Under the pieces are notes generated by a model. The model saw only the letters and a program-made list of their open reading frames with translations, had not been told where the DNA came from and searched no databases. From positions 1 through 52,016 of the IMG/VR virus record IMGVR_UViG_3300030380_004731: a DNA stretch of 52,016 bases. One strand, written 5' to 3'. The stretch comes from a virus. Within the stretch, counting starts at the first letter, position 1. Each line of letters starts with the position of its first letter. A program made the translations under genes and the position numbers. This document shows positions 41,218 through 49,125 of the stretch, piece after piece.

Positions 41218-41642
41218 TAATACTTTACGTATTTAAATGACTTGTTGAATTTAAAGTAAGCCATTAGCTCCTGATCGTTGACCGCTCCTTCACGTGGTGG
41301 TCTGCCTCCCCACATTACCTCTCCCTTTAATATTCTAACAGGTGAGTAGATGAGACCATTATCACACGCCCATATCATTATAGGGTTCAGCCTCTTGTCT
41401 GATAGCTTAACCAACTTACGTAAGGCTACAGGTAATGGGAACGCTTTGTTCATATTGCAATGCCTACCCTTGATCTCAGCATAGGCTATCAGCTCACCCT
41501 CTTCATTGAAGATCTTATAGTCAATGTCATTGTCGCCTAGCTTTTCAAATGATCCTTTGAAGATACGAACAAAAGCCTTGACAGCTTTACGCTCCCTCTC
41601 AATATCTGCAGTGGTTTCAAATCTCATAGGTTCATCATGCAA
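41214..41642 (-). CDS. PD-(D/E)XK-type nuclease-like protein (142 aa)
   Basis: The core LGDNDIDYKIFNEEGELIAYAEIKGRHCN matches the PD-(D/E)XK nuclease signature: Asp39 or Asp41, then Glu56 and Lys58 in AEIKG. A helical N terminus (FETTADIERERKAVKAFVRIF) and MIWACDNGLIYSPVRI strands fit the small core. It probably cuts DNA in replication or host-genome breakdown. It is the last gene of the - strand operon and overlaps the preceding phosphoesterase gene by 19 nt. Its stop codon overlaps that of the convergent giant gene. Confidence 0.6.
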   Translation of the reverse strand: MHDEPMRFETTADIERERKAVKAFVRIFKGSFEKLGDNDIDYKIFNEEGELIAYAEIKGRHCNMNKAFPLPVALRKLVKLSDKRLNPIMIWACDNGLIYSPVRILKGEVMWGGRPPREGAVNDQELMAYFKFNKSFKYVKYY

Positions 41643-42334
41643 TTAAAGGCAGTGTGCCCACCTATTACTACTCCAACCCCTATCGCCTGCTTCTTAAAGT
41701 TCTTTGCGTAAGCAGCAGCATATGATTCTCTATCCAAACCACACCCCACTTGCATTCCAAATATCTTTTTATGTGTGCCTACAGACCACTCTGTATATGC
41801 CTGTGTATGTATATGACCTTGAACTGTTGACATCATATCGTTCTTTGCACGAGTCCTTGCTGTGCCACCCTCACCATGTACGTACTGCACATCATCATAC
41901 ACCACCCTGTCCTGCCAATTCCACTTAGTACCAAGCACATCATTGTATGACTTGATCCATTGCTTAGGTATGGATGAAGAGAAAGCTCTTCTCATTATCA
42001 TGCGATCATGGTTGCCTATGATTACGTCTGCTTTCTTAAATGATTCTTTCCATGGCTTTAGCTTCCTGATGGCTGAACTCAACTCATCTCCTCCACCCAT
42101 AGCATTAGGGTCAGTCTCATGATAGCTTGAGTAGTGGTTGTCAATAATATCTCCTATAAATATAGTATGGTTGCAGTTGTATATATTATATATGTGTCTA
42201 CAGAACTCGAAGTAACCTTTCTGAATAAAGGGTGCGTGTAAGTCCCCTATCACTAAGACTCTTCTTTCTTTTTTATTTAAGTTCTCAAAGGCTTCTAGTC
42301 TTTTGCCTTGCAACCTTGGTCTAATTGATGTCAT
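41624..42334 (-). CDS. Calcineurin-like metallophosphoesterase (236 aa)
   Basis: All metal-binding motifs of the family are visible in order: GDLH (30-33), GDIID (61-65), GNHD (107-110), His153 in YVHGEGG and GHIH (173-176). The protein is therefore likely active with two divalent metals. Related phage enzymes act as protein phosphatases, nucleotidases or DNA phosphoesterases; the substrate cannot be read from sequence. It overlaps neighbours on both sides (14 and 19 nt), so it is translated as part of the early operon beside a nuclease. Confidence 0.8.
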   Translation of the reverse strand: MTSIRPRLQGKRLEAFENLNKKERRVLVIGDLHAPFIQKGYFEFCRHIYNIYNCNHTIFIGDIIDNHYSSYHETDPNAMGGGDELSSAIRKLKPWKESFKKADVIIGNHDRMIMRRAFSSSIPKQWIKSYNDVLGTKWNWQDRVVYDDVQYVHGEGGTARTRAKNDMMSTVQGHIHTQAYTEWSVGTHKKIFGMQVGCGLDRESYAAAYAKNFKKQAIGVGVVIGGHTAFNCMMNL

Positions 42335-42512
42335 CTTGTAACGAATCTAATAAAACTTGGAGGCTTTTAATCTGTTCTTTTACCACAGACTTTAAGTCCT
42401 CATACTCTCTGTCGATTAAGTGTTCGTAGATTTGATTATTTGTTTCGTGCAGCTCCTTCATCATCATATTTATATGACGTAATCTTTCTCGCTCTACTGC
42501 AGATATGCTCAT
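42321..42512 (-). CDS. Small coiled-coil protein (63 aa)
   Basis: A single predicted coiled coil (RLRHINMMMKELHETNNQIYEHLIDREYEDLKSVVKEQIKSLQVLLDSLQDDIN) with no Cys or membrane segment. It overlaps the gene before by 4 nt and the phosphoesterase gene by 14 nt. Function unknown; the tight overlaps support that it is a real gene. Confidence 0.6.
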   Translation of the reverse strand: MSISAVERERLRHINMMMKELHETNNQIYEHLIDREYEDLKSVVKEQIKSLQVLLDSLQDDIN

Positions 42513-42748
42513 TGAATTGTATCCATGGTCTCCATATAAAAGCGACCTTGAGTTTCATTTACTTTTCTTATTCTTTTATAAATTGATTTAGACATTCTCT
42601 TAACTGCATCCTTCTCTGCCTTAGTGGAGTCGCTGCCAAGATGTGCATATAACGCACAGTCTATTCGTAGTAGCTCATCAAGTTTTTGCTTGTCTGTCCA
42701 AGAAGAAAACTCTACAATCTTATCTATGTCTTCAAACTTATAAGTCAT
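42509..42748 (-). CDS. Uncharacterised small helical protein (79 aa)
   Basis: The soluble helical protein contains DKIVEFSSWTDKQKLDELLRIDCALYAHLGSDSTKAEKDAVKRMSKSIYKRIRKVNETQGR. I recognise LLRIDCxLYxxLGsDST..E...vk..SR.IY..Ik.l as a recurring pattern in small marine phage proteins. No known function. It is the first gene after a promoter (42754-42761) and terminator, so it begins the last - strand unit. Confidence 0.6.
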   Translation of the reverse strand: MTYKFEDIDKIVEFSSWTDKQKLDELLRIDCALYAHLGSDSTKAEKDAVKRMSKSIYKRIRKVNETQGRFYMETMDTIQ

Positions 42749-42753
42749 CTAAA

Positions 42754-42761
42754 CAAATATA
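42754..42761 (-). promoter_or_regulatory. Bacteroidetes-type promoter on the - strand (TATATTTG)
   Basis: Read on the - strand, TATATTTG ends six bases before the ATG at 42748. A TTG about 17 bases upstream (complement of CAA at 42776-42778) gives a near-canonical -33/-7 pair. The short leader implies an almost leaderless transcript. Confidence 0.6.
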
Positions 42762-42776
42762 ATAAAAAAATAACAC

Positions 42777-42808
42777 AAAAAAAAGGGGGCATTGGCGTAT
42801 GTCCCCCT
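42777..42808 (-). terminator. Intrinsic terminator on the - strand
   Basis: On the - strand, GGGGG (42807-42803) pairs with CCCCC (42789-42785) around a 13-base loop, and eight T follow. It ends the unit containing 42863-43207. The rest of 42809-42862 is A/T-rich with no gene seen. Confidence 0.75.
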
Positions 42809-42862
42809 CTCTTTTATTTGCTAAAATAAATAGAAAAATATATGAGCATATAAATTTAATAA

Positions 42863-43207
42863 TTATTTTCTATATCTCCAAGATTTTTTTAACAGCTTGG
42901 ATCCGCACTCAGTGTTTTCTATCTCCGCTAAAATAGAATTAAAGATTTTATTTTCTCTATTAATCCTTCGGTTTTCTTTGTCAGTTAAATACAATTTATA
43001 CTGTATCTCTCCGGCATCCCTTCTGATTATCTCAACCTCTTCCTCTAAGAGTTCATATTCTTTTATAGATATTTTATTATCTTCTACCTTAACGTATTTG
43101 CATTTAGGTGTTAGCATAAAAGTAATTCCAATAGAAAACAATACGCATAGTACTAAATACTTTAGCTTTATATTTCTATTTATGAAATTAAATTTAGTGC
43201 GTGTCAT
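42863..43207 (-). CDS. Membrane-anchored coiled-coil protein (114 aa)
   Basis: After a basic N terminus (TRTKFNFINRNIKLK) comes one membrane helix at residues about 16-33 (YLVLCVLFSIGITFML). A long coiled coil follows (EYELLEEEVEIIRRDAGEIQYKLYLTDKENRRINRENKIFNSILAEIE). It ends with a single Cys and basic residues. It could tether a replication or host-takeover factor to the membrane; function unknown. Its start overlaps the stop of the small gene before it (TAATG). Confidence 0.55.
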   Translation of the reverse strand: MTRTKFNFINRNIKLKYLVLCVLFSIGITFMLTPKCKYVKVEDNKISIKEYELLEEEVEIIRRDAGEIQYKLYLTDKENRRINRENKIFNSILAEIENTECGSKLLKKSWRYRK

Positions 43208-43335
43208 TATTGCTGTGTCTTTTTAGAAGTCGATTTGATTTTTTTAATCTTATCGTAAGCTATTCTAGCCTTCAGGTTGTTTTTGTGTTTTTTACACAAC
43301 GATTCAAATAATTTAAAATTAAAAGCCTGTCTCAT
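43207..43335 (-). CDS. Small basic protein (42 aa)
   Basis: The ORF reads MRQAFNFKLFESLCKKHKNN, then LKARIAYDKIKKIKSTSKKTQQ. It fills exactly the gap between the two larger genes. Its start overlaps the end of the upstream gene as ATGA, and its stop overlaps the next start as TAATG. This perfect fit in an overlapping operon is strong evidence that it is translated. The predicted fold is a single basic helix; function unknown. Confidence 0.6.
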   Translation of the reverse strand: MRQAFNFKLFESLCKKHKNNLKARIAYDKIKKIKSTSKKTQQ

Positions 43336-43973
43336 TTTATATCTGTGTTATCATAAAACATTCTTTCTGAATCCTCAGTGTGCCACTTCTCATAACCCTC
43401 AGCATTGTAATAGTCTTTACATACTAAGTAGTCAGGCTTTGAAGGAAAAGGTTTTGTAACAAAGCTAGGCTCGGTCCACCTGATTCTGTTGTTAGGTTGT
43501 AAAGCAATTTGCCCGTTGTCAAGTAGTATGATGTGATGGCTCTTGTGCTCCATCGGATCTTCAGATAATGTCATGTCACAATTAAGATCGTTACTGCCCC
43601 AATTAATTGTGGCAAAGTAAACACCATCATACCACTTCTTATCTTTCATATATACGGATACGGGCGTGTCATATAAATAGGACAACTGAACTACAGTAAA
43701 GTTGTATGAAAAACAATTCCATATTTGCAAGTAATCAAAAGCTAAATCAGGTGTGGGGGTGCTTGGCTCAGCAAGTAAAGCGTGTGATGGTAGCTTGTCT
43801 CTCAACACTCCATTGTCAAGCAACACTTGAAACAATGCCACCTGTCCCGGCATACACCTAACAGAGATGATGACACCCTCGCTAAATTCTCCATGACCTT
43901 TTTTATTTTGATATAAGTATTCGTTTCTTACGAACACTTTCATTGGAAAAAAATTATGTTCAATATATGCCAT
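43332..43973 (-). CDS. Conserved phage protein of unknown function (213 aa)
   Basis: The N-terminal half (FFPMKVFVRNEYLYQNKKGHGEFSEGVIISVRCMPGQVALFQVLLDNGVLRDKLPSHALL... DYLQIWNCFSYNFTVVQLSYL) matches a pattern I know from conserved proteins of T4-like cyanophages and pelagiphages (VRxxYL...kGHGEF....wISv.s..g.a..f...L...G...DKLP..A......LPLdyLqlWdCfS...tvi). Function is unknown there too. It contains no catalytic signature. It is overlapped by both neighbours in the early operon. Confidence 0.6.
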   Translation of the reverse strand: MAYIEHNFFPMKVFVRNEYLYQNKKGHGEFSEGVIISVRCMPGQVALFQVLLDNGVLRDKLPSHALLAEPSTPTPDLAFDYLQIWNCFSYNFTVVQLSYLYDTPVSVYMKDKKWYDGVYFATINWGSNDLNCDMTLSEDPMEHKSHHIILLDNGQIALQPNNRIRWTEPSFVTKPFPSKPDYLVCKDYYNAEGYEKWHTEDSERMFYDNTDIK

Positions 43974-44239
43974 TATTTTTTAATAGTTTTAGAGGGTGAC
44001 TTTATTTTTCTAATCTCATCTTGAATAGCTTTCTTACTGTTCTTTGCTTTGCTGTTCCATATGTCCCACCAATCTTTAAACTTGTCCTCTTGTTGCTCAC
44101 CAAGATCTTCAACTGAAATAATAATCTCAGGTTTTACTTTTCTGATAGCATCTGATTTGCTATCGGCAGGGATCAAAGTGTAATGGGTTACATACCCTGT
44201 TGGTTGTTGTTGGCTGTGTGTGATTTTAAATACGTTCAT
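43973..44239 (-). CDS. Uncharacterised small protein (88 aa)
   Basis: The N-terminal strand region (NVFKITHSQQQPTGYVTHYTLIPADSKSDAIRKVKPEIIISVEDLG) is followed by a charged helix with DKFKDWWDIWNSKAKNSKKAIQDEIRKIK. The protein has no membrane segment. It overlaps the preceding gene by 14 nt and abuts the conserved 213-aa gene by one base. No family recognised. Confidence 0.5.
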   Translation of the reverse strand: MNVFKITHSQQQPTGYVTHYTLIPADSKSDAIRKVKPEIIISVEDLGEQQEDKFKDWWDIWNSKAKNSKKAIQDEIRKIKSPSKTIKK

Positions 44240-44555
44240 CTGATAAAATTTGATTTAAGTTAATGTAATCGAGATAGTCATCCACATCTATCTCCTCTAT
44301 GCTTATGTATATTGGGACATCTCCCTGTTGTTTTAAGTATTCGATCTCAAAGTATAAGGGCTCCTCAAGTTTTACTACGCCACCTACCTTCTGTGCCCAT
44401 CCATCTTTCTCAGGTAACAGAGGTGCATTGACATCAACCTGATTGGCTATGTTCAATGAATAGTGAAGCTCATAATCTTTTAGTTGATCAATGAATTGCA
44501 TATCAACCTCAAAGTTATTCTTTTGCTCCTCTATATATTTCTGTTCTGCATCCAT
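44226..44555 (-). CDS. Uncharacterised acidic protein (109 aa)
   Basis: Strongly acidic, soluble protein with helical N terminus (MDAEQKYIEEQKNNFEVDMQFIDQLKDYEL), beta middle (YFEIEYLKQQGDVPIYISIEEID) and DVDDYLDYINLNQILSDERI at the end. Acidic small early proteins may mimic DNA or bind host factors, but no evidence here decides. It overlaps the VRR-NUC gene by 41 nt, a long overlap for this operon. Confidence 0.5.
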   Translation of the reverse strand: MDAEQKYIEEQKNNFEVDMQFIDQLKDYELHYSLNIANQVDVNAPLLPEKDGWAQKVGGVVKLEEPLYFEIEYLKQQGDVPIYISIEEIDVDDYLDYINLNQILSDERI

Positions 44556-44763
44556 GTTCTTTTAGTTCTTTTAGTCTATACTCCTGTAGCTTTGACACCC
44601 TACCTTTAGGTGTCTTCACTTCGCTGAATAAAACATCACTATCTTTTGGTATGGCTATGATGTCAGGGATTCCATTCTTGTTAGTCTTTACTAACTTAAT
44701 AACGTAGTATCCTTCAGCTTCAAGTTGTTTGATTCGTTTAGATTGGATTTGTTGCTCAGTCAT
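44515..44763 (-). CDS. VRR-NUC domain nuclease (82 aa)
   Basis: The complete small VRR-NUC fold is visible. There is an N-terminal helix (IQSKRIKQLEAEGYYVIKLVKTNKN), GIPDIIAI at 31-38 (G31, P33, D34), SEVKTPKG at 47-54 (Glu48, Lys50) and SKLQEYRLKEL (Gln60). These are the PD-(D/E)XK catalytic residues of the family, which cut branched or single-stranded DNA structures. Its stop overlaps the next gene's region, and it lies with helicases and another nuclease, supporting a role in recombination or replication fork processing. Confidence 0.85.
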   Translation of the reverse strand: MTEQQIQSKRIKQLEAEGYYVIKLVKTNKNGIPDIIAIPKDSDVLFSEVKTPKGRVSKLQEYRLKELKEHGCRTEIYRGAKE

Positions 44764-45038
44764 CTTATAGTATCTCCTACATCTGTAATGTCTAGCTCTA
44801 TGCCATTTAAATATTTTAATATATTAATAATAAAGTTATTATGATAAGCTGTGTCTACGTGCCTATGTTTTTCATCATAAACTAAATGTATTCCTTTAGA
44901 TATGCCTAGCTCTCTTCTGTGTGTGGGATGAGCATACACATCATCCATACGTCTAGCTGTCTTAATTATTTCTTTATAGCTGTGAGTTCCTATAGTTTTA
45001 CTCAGCTCCTTAACACTTGTGAAGTTTTCTTTAATCAT
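44760..45038 (-). CDS. Uncharacterised early protein (92 aa)
   Basis: I choose the ATG at 45038 (MIKENFTSVKELSKTIG). The longer frame to 45065 would run into the promoter-like TATCTTTA at 45055-45062. The protein has helical and mixed segments with AHPTHRRELGISKGIHLVYDEKHRHVDTAYHNNFIINILKYLNG. It contains seven His, several in close sequence, which might bind metal. It overlaps the VRR-NUC gene by 4 nt. Function unknown. Confidence 0.5.
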   Translation of the reverse strand: MIKENFTSVKELSKTIGTHSYKEIIKTARRMDDVYAHPTHRRELGISKGIHLVYDEKHRHVDTAYHNNFIINILKYLNGIELDITDVGDTIR

Positions 45039-45054
45039 TTTATTTAATTTATTA

Positions 45055-45062
45055 TAAAGATA
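45055..45062 (-). promoter_or_regulatory. Promoter-like TATCTTTA on the - strand
   Basis: On the - strand, TATCTTTA differs by one base from TAnnTTTG and lies 16 bases before the chosen start at 45038, in the gap after the 63-aa gene. No -33 TTG at the usual spacing. It is a weak candidate. Confidence 0.35.
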
Positions 45063-45082
45063 CAAAATCCTTTTTGAAAAAA

Positions 45083-45274
45083 TTAATCAGGTGGTGTGCC
45101 TACATAAATTTTCCTTTCAAGTTCTTTTATTGTTATTTCTAATTGCTTCACCTTAGAGCATGCGTGATTTAAAGATTCAAGTAATTCATTTTTTATTTGT
45201 AATAGGTTTGTTATTACGTTTTCTTTATGATCTATTGCCTCTTGCATATACTTTATTCTTTCTTCTTGTGTCAT
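45083..45274 (-). CDS. Small coiled-coil protein (63 aa)
   Basis: Almost entirely a predicted coiled coil (EERIKYMQEAIDHKENVITNLLQIKNELLESLNHACSKVKQLEITIKELERKI), with a short polar end. Its start overlaps the helicase stop by 4 nt, so it is translationally coupled and may be a helicase partner. No family recognised. Confidence 0.55.
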   Translation of the reverse strand: MTQEERIKYMQEAIDHKENVITNLLQIKNELLESLNHACSKVKQLEITIKELERKIYVGTPPD

Positions 45275-46500
45275 ATAAATTGTTTTTTAAAATGGTTAAG
45301 TGTGTAATCTTTCTTCTTAGTTACAGCTTTATATATCTGACTCTCAATACCACCCTTAGCAAAGACCCAATACACATCGTTAACTAGCCTATCTTTGGTG
45401 GTCATTCTATCTCTGCTCTGCCAATAAGACGTAGCACTAAAGTCAATGTTGTAATACACAAGTGCTGATGCCTGTCTCAATGACAGCCCCTCCCTACCAC
45501 TAACAATCTGCAGGGCTATTGACTTGTCAGTAGATTCAAACTCACTAAGCTCAGTGGTAAGCTCATCACCAAACACATCCTTCATTGCCTTGAGTTCTGC
45601 TGTAAACTTGTAGAAGATTCCAATCTTCTTGCCCTTGAAATGTTTCTTAATAAACTCAGCCTTACTATAGTCCATCACCATAGAGCTACCTGACTCAAAC
45701 TTCACTGTGCCTGAGAACATCTGATGTAACTTCATCATTAGCTTTACAGGAGTGTCAGCAAGAATGATTTCCTTCTTTCCCTCGATCACCAAGTCCTTTT
45801 GCAATCTCTTAGTCATGTCATAAGTATATGGTTTCATCTCTACCTCCAATACTTTCTCTGTAGTCTTGACCTTAAATCCTGCGTTCTCCTGCGTGAAACG
45901 GATAGTGTATGGTGTCATACTATCTATAATTGTTTTAAGCCCCTTAGAATAGTCGTTAATGAACATTCCGTTTATTTTTTTCTGTGTTACATTTACATAC
46001 TCATGAGCAAACTTGTAAAAGTTTTTGCAATGCTTGAAAGGATTGTTAGGAATACCATACACCTGATGGTACATCTGTGAGTAAGACTCAGGTGTAGGTG
46101 TTCCCGACATCAATATAACTTTGCTATTGCATTTTTGTATCATCTCCTTTACTGCCTTAGCTCTTTTGTTTGGCTTGGCAAACGCACCAAGACTATGTGA
46201 CTCATCACATATGATTACATCCCACTTGATAGGTGGTAGCTTGTGCATACTCTCATAGTTAATAGTAAACAATGCAAAGTTTGTGGGGCATAACATATCA
46301 AAGTCAGATGTGATTGAGCTGATCGCCTTCTTCTTGGTTAAGAACAATACGTTATCAACATTAAGTTGTTCACAAATCCCTAGGCTTGTTAGTGTCTTAC
46401 CTGTCCTGACTTCCATAGCAAGGTACAAGAAGTTGTGTGCTTCTATTATAGATGTTCCTCTCTGTATAATATCTAATTGATAATCTCTGTATTCTATCAT
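45271..46500 (-). CDS. SNF2-type (superfamily 2) DNA helicase / ATPase (409 aa)
   Basis: I start at ATG 46500 (MIEYRDYQLDIIQ), which overlaps the primase stop as ATGA; the upstream extension is an unlikely basic tail. Motif I is EVRTGKT at 30-36, motif II is DESH at 99-102, and motif III SGTPTPES lies near 135. Motif VI is YWQSRDRM near 359-366. The length fits small SNF2 phage helicases. It would remodel DNA or forks together with the primase-helicase encoded upstream and the 63-aa coiled-coil protein downstream. Confidence 0.8.
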   Translation of the reverse strand: MIEYRDYQLDIIQRGTSIIEAHNFLYLAMEVRTGKTLTSLGICEQLNVDNVLFLTKKKAISSITSDFDMLCPTNFALFTINYESMHKLPPIKWDVIICDESHSLGAFAKPNKRAKAVKEMIQKCNSKVILMSGTPTPESYSQMYHQVYGIPNNPFKHCKNFYKFAHEYVNVTQKKINGMFINDYSKGLKTIIDSMTPYTIRFTQENAGFKVKTTEKVLEVEMKPYTYDMTKRLQKDLVIEGKKEIILADTPVKLMMKLHQMFSGTVKFESGSSMVMDYSKAEFIKKHFKGKKIGIFYKFTAELKAMKDVFGDELTTELSEFESTDKSIALQIVSGREGLSLRQASALVYYNIDFSATSYWQSRDRMTTKDRLVNDVYWVFAKGGIESQIYKAVTKKKDYTLNHFKKQFI

Positions 46501-48914
46501 AGCTTTAGTGTTCCTGTTTCTTCTACGTCTTGAATGCGTAAAAATATTATCCACTTACCATGCTTGTCTCTACCGTCCTTTGGTTCAACGCCATGGTGGT
46601 ACTTTCCATAGTCATTTAACCATCTATAAAATTCAGTACGTGAGATCTTCATATTACCTCTTGATGAATAGTCAGGGTAGTCCTCAATGAACTCCAAGTA
46701 CAGATCCTGCTTGTATGTTTTTGTGTTGGGTGTAAGTAAAGTATTGAAAGGATAGCCCTCAAGTAAACCACACCACTCTAAGAAGTCTTTGCTTGTGTCT
46801 CTGATTAGATTTTTTAAGTTAGCATTAACAAGATCACTCTTGACAAATCCTTTCTCTAAGTAAAACTGTAAACAACTTATCATATAGTTGTCAAAGATAC
46901 ACCACTCATCATCATCCCAATCTCCAAACATTAACTTCTTAAACTCATCAAGAGGAGTGAAGTGTTTTGAGTAATACTGATGTAGCTCAAGCTCCCACTT
47001 ACGTCTTGCAAATGAATTGCCTGATCCCTTGATGGTATAGTTTGTGGTGATAGCAATCTTAGGAGACTTAGCAAATGGTATCTTAATAGCATCCTTGTTT
47101 TTCTTCTCAAGTGTCAACCCCTCAGTTACTACCGAGAACAATCTCTCAAAGTCAAAGTGTTTCTTCACATCATCAAAGCAAAGTATCTGCGTGTCTGCTG
47201 ATACAAGTTGGTATGCGAAACTCTTTTCAAAAGCAAATGACTTGCCATCAATCACCACCACCTTCTTCATCTTCTGTAATGCATTCATAAACAACCCCTT
47301 ACCTGTACCACCCTCAGGGTTATCAGAGATAGCTTCATCATTAAGTATTACTGCAGGACAATAGCTGAGGTTCTTATACCCATGCATCATATATCCTATC
47401 GTTGATTCCATAGACAAAATACGCTTCTCATCTTTGTTGCATATGTTACCGATAAATGTTTTGTAATCACAGTCATTTGATTTACATATGCTAAAGTTCC
47501 TATCAATGATATGATCTTTCCATACGTACCCACCCAAGTCTAAATAGTCTAATGGTATTACCTTGTCCTTAGTTATTTTTACTGCACAATTTCTGTAGTA
47601 CAAATACGAGGTGTGCTTGGTGTCCTCAATAAAATACACATCAATAGATGAGAGCAATGTTAAGAACTCATCCTTGAAGAACCGAGTGTTGTCAGCAAAG
47701 TAATTGTATATACTTATATCATCTAGCTCAATAAGGTGTTCAAGTATAAAATCTTTTATCTCCTTCTCTGAGGTGTGGTCTATTAGATTGTTAACCACTC
47801 TAACAAATACATAGTTCTTGCTACCCTCGGGGCAATACTTATAAAAGCCATTGTCCTCCAAGAAAAGTTTGAATAGTATGTGGACTATCTTGATTGTGCC
47901 CTTGTCATTCTTCGTCCAAAAGGTCATCTTATCATTATCCTCCTCAGCCCTGTTCAATACTGCCTCAATAACATTATCCTCTATATCCTTGTCCTTCAAC
48001 TCATCCCTTACTTCTTTCTTTGACATACCACGCTTGAGCTTTACCTTGATCGTGTTCACTCTCTCCTCATCCTCATAATACTTTGTGCCAAAGTTCTGAG
48101 TGTTTGAGTATGCTGAGTCAATCGTTCTGATTATCTCACGTTGATTAAAGTCTTTAGTTGCATACTGATTAAGTACATACTTAGCTAACTCTCTGTTGAT
48201 TCCAAAGTCATTGAACGCTGAAGCTAGTACAAAACAATTTTGATTACGTTGCCCCTCTTCCATTGGGAACTTCTTTACCCACCACTTAACAAGTATATCT
48301 ACAATCTTATTCTCATCTGTTATAGGTATGGTAGCTACATCTCTGTGTTTATTTACTTCCTTGTACTCAGGCTCCTCGATCTTATCCCATACACTTGAGT
48401 TGTCATTGATGTGTATCAATGGGTCATAACTCTCATAGCATACCCTTGATACATTCTTACAGGTATCATCAAAGTATTCTGAATTGAAATATGTTTTAAG
48501 TGAATTAAAATAGTTAGTGTGATTGGTTTCATCTATGGGTATTTTTACTAGGACCTTTAGTCCATTACCCGATGGTGATAAGAATACTGAGTAGACAAAT
48601 GTATTCTCACTATACTTTTGTTTTGCCTCAAGTAAATCTTTCTTCTTCTCAAAGCCATCAAAGTCTAGGCATATCAAACCACTGTGCTGAAGTAGTGAAG
48701 CATCATTTCTTTTAGTGAACTTACCTGAGAAACATATCGCAGGTAACTTCTTCTTTAATTCTTGACGTTCAGATTTATTATTCTCATTACGTATGTTCTT
48801 CACTAATTCTTTGCTAGTGCCGTTTTTTATTCTATCCAATATATCTGCTGCATCCCTGTAAAATGGGGTGCTCGTGTCCTTTATGGACTTGAATATTGTT
48901 ATTAAGTGTGTCAT
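46497..48914 (-). CDS. Primase-helicase with VirE-type N-terminal and superfamily 3-like helicase domain (805 aa)
   Basis: Residues about 45-160 match BT4734-like/VirE N-terminal domains of primases (SGLICLDFDGFEKKKDLLEAKQKY; SPSGNGLKVLVKIP). Asp residues in LDFDG are candidate catalytic residues. A helical middle follows. The C-terminal helicase has a Walker A at about 528-536 (EGGTGKGLF), Walker B (ILCFDDVKK) near 570 and a sensor-like ITTNYTIKGSGNSFARRKWELEL near 625, containing an arginine-finger candidate. It would prime and unwind phage DNA. It follows the putative origin at 48914-49066 and precedes the SNF2 helicase. Confidence 0.8.
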   Translation of the reverse strand: MTHLITIFKSIKDTSTPFYRDAADILDRIKNGTSKELVKNIRNENNKSERQELKKKLPAICFSGKFTKRNDASLLQHSGLICLDFDGFEKKKDLLEAKQKYSENTFVYSVFLSPSGNGLKVLVKIPIDETNHTNYFNSLKTYFNSEYFDDTCKNVSRVCYESYDPLIHINDNSSVWDKIEEPEYKEVNKHRDVATIPITDENKIVDILVKWWVKKFPMEEGQRNQNCFVLASAFNDFGINRELAKYVLNQYATKDFNQREIIRTIDSAYSNTQNFGTKYYEDEERVNTIKVKLKRGMSKKEVRDELKDKDIEDNVIEAVLNRAEEDNDKMTFWTKNDKGTIKIVHILFKLFLEDNGFYKYCPEGSKNYVFVRVVNNLIDHTSEKEIKDFILEHLIELDDISIYNYFADNTRFFKDEFLTLLSSIDVYFIEDTKHTSYLYYRNCAVKITKDKVIPLDYLDLGGYVWKDHIIDRNFSICKSNDCDYKTFIGNICNKDEKRILSMESTIGYMMHGYKNLSYCPAVILNDEAISDNPEGGTGKGLFMNALQKMKKVVVIDGKSFAFEKSFAYQLVSADTQILCFDDVKKHFDFERLFSVVTEGLTLEKKNKDAIKIPFAKSPKIAITTNYTIKGSGNSFARRKWELELHQYYSKHFTPLDEFKKLMFGDWDDDEWCIFDNYMISCLQFYLEKGFVKSDLVNANLKNLIRDTSKDFLEWCGLLEGYPFNTLLTPNTKTYKQDLYLEFIEDYPDYSSRGNMKISRTEFYRWLNDYGKYHHGVEPKDGRDKHGKWIIFLRIQDVEETGTLKL

Positions 48915-49066
48915 GTTGATGTCGTTTTTATGTTGATTTTATATATGTAACTCATTGATAATCAGAGGGGGTGTTGATAATGTTAATTTTTCTTTCTCAT
49001 ATAAGGGGATTAAAAATAAAAAAAATAAGAACACTATAGAGAGTAGTGTAAAGAAAAAATCAACAC
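48914..49066. other. Repeat-rich intergenic region, candidate origin or operator
   Basis: The 211-bp gap between the SSB-like and primase genes carries TGTTGAT at 48914-48920, 48931-48937 and 48972-48978. An inverted copy (ATCAACA) lies at 49059-49065. TGTTGATAA (48972-48980) reads TTATCAACA on the other strand, close to the DnaA box TTATCCACA, and CATTGATAA (48953-48961) is a related variant. A hairpin ACACTA/TAGTGT lies at 49031-49049, and the flanking DNA is A/T-rich. This could be a replication origin or an operator for the primase operon. I saw no perfect TAnnTTTG promoter here. Confidence 0.4.
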
Positions 49067-49079
49067 CTCAACATCGGTA

Positions 49080-49104
49080 AAAAAGGGAGGAACCACCCTC
49101 CCTT
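49080..49104 (-). terminator. Intrinsic terminator on the - strand after the SSB-like gene
   Basis: On the - strand GGGAGG (49102-49097) pairs with CCTCCC (49090-49085), followed by six T. It sits 22 bases past the SSB-like stop codon and separates it from the primase unit. Confidence 0.75.
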
Positions 49105-49125
49105 ATAGCCATGCAAGGATAATTA

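Noticed and set aside
48990-49060. Possible promoter of the primase operon
   Set aside because: No TAnnTTTG was found on the - strand between 48915 and 49125, and I could not support a specific site.
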